A DNA stretch of 7,850 nt from Bacillota bacterium. GTDB lineage: Bacteria; Bacillota; Dethiobacteria; DTU022; UBA8154. The number at the start of each line of letters is the position of its first letter. Position 1 is the first letter of the stretch. This document shows, one piece after another, positions 5,674-7,850 of this stretch. The notes beneath the pieces were generated by a model. The model searched no databases, was not told the DNA's origin, and saw only the letters and a program-made list of their open reading frames with translations. The stretch covers positions 1 through 7,850 of the forward strand of contig DMPF01000207.1 in the NCBI GenBank assembly GCA_003456095.1, given 5' to 3'. The position numbers were made by a program, and so were the translations under genes.

Positions 5674-6852
5674 ATGATGAACCGTCTTTCAGAGCGTATA
5701 CGCAGGTTGCCCCGCTATCTCTTTGCGGAGATTGACAAAAAGGTTAAAGAAGCCCGGGAAAATGGAGTGGATGTTATCTCCCTGGGGATCGGGGATCCCG
5801 ATTTGCCCACCCCTCCTTTCATCGTGAAACGCATGCAGGAAGAGATAGCCAGGGCTTCTAATCATAAATATCCGCCGGACATGGGGCTGGCCGAGTTCCG
5901 CGAAGCGGTGGCGGAGTACTACCGGAGGCGTCACGGCGTGGAACTGGATCCCCAGCGGGAGGTAGTACCCCTGATCGGTTCCAAAGAGGGGATCGCCCAT
6001 ATTGCCTTCTGTTTTACGGATGCGGGCGATGTAAACCTGGTGCCGGACCCGGGATATCCTGTTTACACGATCAGCACTACCTTTGCCGGGGGCATCCCCA
6101 GGCCTTTGCCCCTGCGGCAGGAAAACGGCTTTATCCCCGTTTTAAGGGACATCCCCGTGGAAACGGCCCGCCTGACTAAATTGATGTTTCTAAACTACCC
6201 CAACAACCCCACCGGTGCCGTGGCCTCGCGGGATTTTTTCCATGAAGCGGTGGAGTTTGCCCGGAGCTACAACCTGATTATCTGTCATGATGCCGCTTAC
6301 AGTGAAATCGCCTTTGACGATTACCGACCGGTTAGTTTTTTGGAGGTAGATGGGGGTAAGGATGTTGCTATAGAGTTTGGCTCTCTTTCCAAAACGTTTA
6401 ATATGACCGGATGGAGGCTGGGCTATGCTGTGGGCAACAGCATAGCGGTGGATGCGCTCTATCGTTTCAAAACCAATATAGATTCGGGTGTTTTTAAGGC
6501 TGTACAGTATGCGGGAGTGGAGGCCCTGACCAGCTTGCAGATGGAACCGTTTGTAAAGGAGATGCGCGAGCTTTATCAGCGGCGCCGGGATATTGCCGTG
6601 CGGGCCCTGCAGGATGCGGGATGGCCGGTTAAGCCGCCCCGGGGCACTTTTTACCTTTGGGCTCCTGTTCCCGCCGGGTATACGTCCACCGAGTTTGTCA
6701 GTTACATCCTGGAACAAACGGGTGTTGTCCTTACTCCCGGACGGGGATTTGGTGAATATGGTGAAGGCTATTTTCGCATTGCCCTGACCGTGGACGAAGG
6801 GCGCCTCCAGGAGGCAATGGCCCGCATCAAAGATGCGGTAAAGTTCAGCTGA
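5674..6852 (+). CDS. dapL: LL-diaminopimelate aminotransferase (class I PLP aminotransferase)
   Basis: DapL converts tetrahydrodipicolinate to LL-diaminopimelate in one step with glutamate as amino donor, bypassing the succinylated or acetylated intermediates. From ATG 5674 it is 392 residues, within the family range. Visible fold-type I features are SLGIGDPDLPTP (36-47), GSKEGIAH (102-109, a DapL-typical segment), PDPGYPVY (124-131), NYPNNPTG (174-181), CHDAAYSEI (204-212) with the PLP-contacting Asp and Tyr, and SLSKTFNMTGWRLGY (237-251) carrying the PLP lysine K240. The late FRIALT supplies the carboxylate-binding Arg. Its place between dapF and asd strongly supports DapL over a general aspartate-type aminotransferase, which is the main alternative from sequence alone. 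A second ATG at 5677 is also suitably spaced from the ribosome binding site. Confidence 0.92.
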   Translation: MMNRLSERIRRLPRYLFAEIDKKVKEARENGVDVISLGIGDPDLPTPPFIVKRMQEEIARASNHKYPPDMGLAEFREAVAEYYRRRHGVELDPQREVVPLIGSKEGIAHIAFCFTDAGDVNLVPDPGYPVYTISTTFAGGIPRPLPLRQENGFIPVLRDIPVETARLTKLMFLNYPNNPTGAVASRDFFHEAVEFARSYNLIICHDAAYSEIAFDDYRPVSFLEVDGGKDVAIEFGSLSKTFNMTGWRLGYAVGNSIAVDALYRFKTNIDSGVFKAVQYAGVEALTSLQMEPFVKEMRELYQRRRDIAVRALQDAGWPVKPPRGTFYLWAPVPAGYTSTEFVSYILEQTGVVLTPGRGFGEYGEGYFRIALTVDEGRLQEAMARIKDAVKFS

Positions 6853-6917
6853 TGCTTTCCGGGGGGACACATTATGGATACGTAGTTAATATAGTTTTGA
6901 TAAGGGGATGATTCCTT
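6853..6917 (+). other. Short gap between dapL and asd
   Basis: The 65 bases hold no gene beyond a three-codon frame (ATG at 6883) and no hairpin I would call a terminator. Its end carries AAGGGGA (6902-6908), 9 nt before the asd ATG at 6918, a good ribosome binding site. AT-rich bases around 6886-6901 could hide a weak promoter, but no matched pair is clear. Confidence 0.4.
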
Positions 6918-7850
6918 ATGGGAGGATATAATGTTGCCATCGTTGGGGTTACGGGTATGGTCGGCCAGGCTTTTATTCGCGTGCTGCTGGAACGCAAATT
7001 TCCGGTAAAGAGCTGGAAAATGCTTGCCTCCGCCCGCTCTGCAGACAAAAAAGTGGAGGCCGGCGGAAAATATTATCCTATCGAAGAGGCCTGTCCCGAT
7101 TCTTTTGCCGGCGTGGATTTTGCCTTTTTTAGCGCCGGCGGGGAGATCAGCGAGATATTAGCTCCCGAAGCTGTTAAAAAAGGTGCGGTTGTCGTGGATA
7201 ACAGCAGCGCTTTTCGCATGGACCCGCAGGTCCCCCTTGTTGTTCCCGAAGTTAATCCGGAAGCGGCGCGCCGCCACCATGGTCTTATTGCCAACCCCAA
7301 CTGTTCCACGATCCAGATGGTTGTAGCGCTGCAGCCGCTGCACCTTGCCGCGGGATTGAAGCGGGTGGTGGTGGCTACTTACCAGTCAGTCTCCGGAGCG
7401 GGTAAAGAGGCTGTAGATGAGCTGATTGCACAGAGCGGGGCTGTTTTAGCGGGGCAGGAAGCGGTAAAGGAGCGCATCCCTTACAAGGGGGCGCAGCGTC
7501 ACCACCAGATTGCCTTCAATATGGTACCGCAGATCGATGTTTTTGTAGAGGATGATTATACCAAAGAAGAAATGAAGATGATTCAGGAAACGCGCAAGAT
7601 TATGGGGCTGCCCGCGCTGCCTGTTACGGCTACAACGGTACGGGTACCTGTTTTCAACGGTCATTGTGAAGCGGTTAATGTGGAGCTGAACGGCCCCCTC
7701 TCGCCGCAAGAAGCCCGCCAGCTATTGAAAGATTTTCCCGGTGTGGTGGTAATGGACGATCCGGCGGAACTCGCTTATCCCATGCCGCTGCAGACGGAAG
7801 GACGCGATGAGGTATCGCTGGGCCGCATCCGCTATGACCGTTCAGGGCCT
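6918..7850 (+). CDS. asd: Aspartate-semialdehyde dehydrogenase (3' partial)
   Basis: The enzyme reduces aspartyl phosphate with NADPH to aspartate semialdehyde, the branch point to lysine/DAP and to threonine and methionine. The frame is open from ATG 6918 to the window end, 311 residues. Relatives are about 340 residues, so perhaps 30 are missing. Visible are the Rossmann motif VGVTGMVGQ (9-17), FSAGG (71-75), VDNSSAFRMD (93-102), the catalytic cysteine C129 in NPNCST, the segment SVSGAGKEA (157-165), RVPVFNGHCEAV (242-253) with the catalytic His249, and a C-terminal GRIRYD (302-307). This matches the Gram-positive-type Asd rather than the longer proteobacterial one. It continues the lysA-dapF-dapL order; dapA, dapG or dapB may follow outside the window, which cannot be seen here. 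Confidence 0.95.
   Translation, partial: MGGYNVAIVGVTGMVGQAFIRVLLERKFPVKSWKMLASARSADKKVEAGGKYYPIEEACPDSFAGVDFAFFSAGGEISEILAPEAVKKGAVVVDNSSAFRMDPQVPLVVPEVNPEAARRHHGLIANPNCSTIQMVVALQPLHLAAGLKRVVVATYQSVSGAGKEAVDELIAQSGAVLAGQEAVKERIPYKGAQRHHQIAFNMVPQIDVFVEDDYTKEEMKMIQETRKIMGLPALPVTATTVRVPVFNGHCEAVNVELNGPLSPQEARQLLKDFPGVVVMDDPAELAYPMPLQTEGRDEVSLGRIRYDRSGP

Noticed and set aside
6190..6870. 226-codon open frame on the - strand opposite dapL
   Set aside because: It lies almost wholly within the well-supported dapL frame, its translation shows no domain-like motif, and long antisense frames are common in GC-rich genes.

Overview
The window reads as part of a chromosome from an anaerobic, moderately GC-rich Gram-positive bacterium, most like the Peptococcaceae and related syntrophic, acetogenic or sulfate-reducing Clostridia. 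This is an inference from gene content: a strictly anaerobic iron-sulfur/flavin electron-transfer module sits beside a lysine/diaminopimelate (DAP) set that uses the one-step LL-DAP aminotransferase route. The strong Shine-Dalgarno sites and the GTG and TTG starts fit this. I could not search any database, so the genus is not assigned. All genes are on the + strand, and both the first and the last gene run off the window.

Region 1 (1-2769) holds three tightly packed redox genes. They are a 5'-truncated multi-cluster ferredoxin of the F420-hydrogenase/dehydrogenase beta-like type, an AsrA/HydB-like iron-sulfur protein, and an AsrB/HydG/PyrK-like FAD/NAD(P)-binding protein with a C-terminal 2Fe-2S motif. 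The set best matches the NAD(P)H-oxidising part of a Flx(Flox)-Hdr complex, which pairs NADH with ferredoxin and a disulfide-type acceptor by flavin-based electron bifurcation. The HdrABC and MvhD-like partners are not in the window and would be expected upstream.

Region 2 (2770-2949) is a gene-free gap with several inverted repeats. One is a 10-bp hairpin without a clear T-tract, and two others overlap and cannot both form. It probably separates the redox operon from what follows. Region 3 (2950-3408) encodes a small two-helix RseC/MucC-family membrane protein with a CxxCxxC motif.

Region 4 (3424-7850) is a run of lysine/DAP genes: lysA, dapF, dapL and asd (3'-truncated). With dapA and dapB, which lie outside the window, and aspartokinase, they would make meso-DAP for peptidoglycan and L-lysine from aspartate. 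DapL replaces the acyl-intermediate steps DapD/DapC/DapE. The gaps within this run are short, so it is probably one operon; a 14-nt tandem repeat lies between lysA and dapF.

I see no RNA gene, CRISPR array, insertion sequence, phage gene or recognisable riboswitch. Most of the window is ordinary metabolic chromosome. The points worth a second look are the paralogous design of the two iron-sulfur subunits, the structured gap at 2770-2949, and the small repeat between lysA and dapF.
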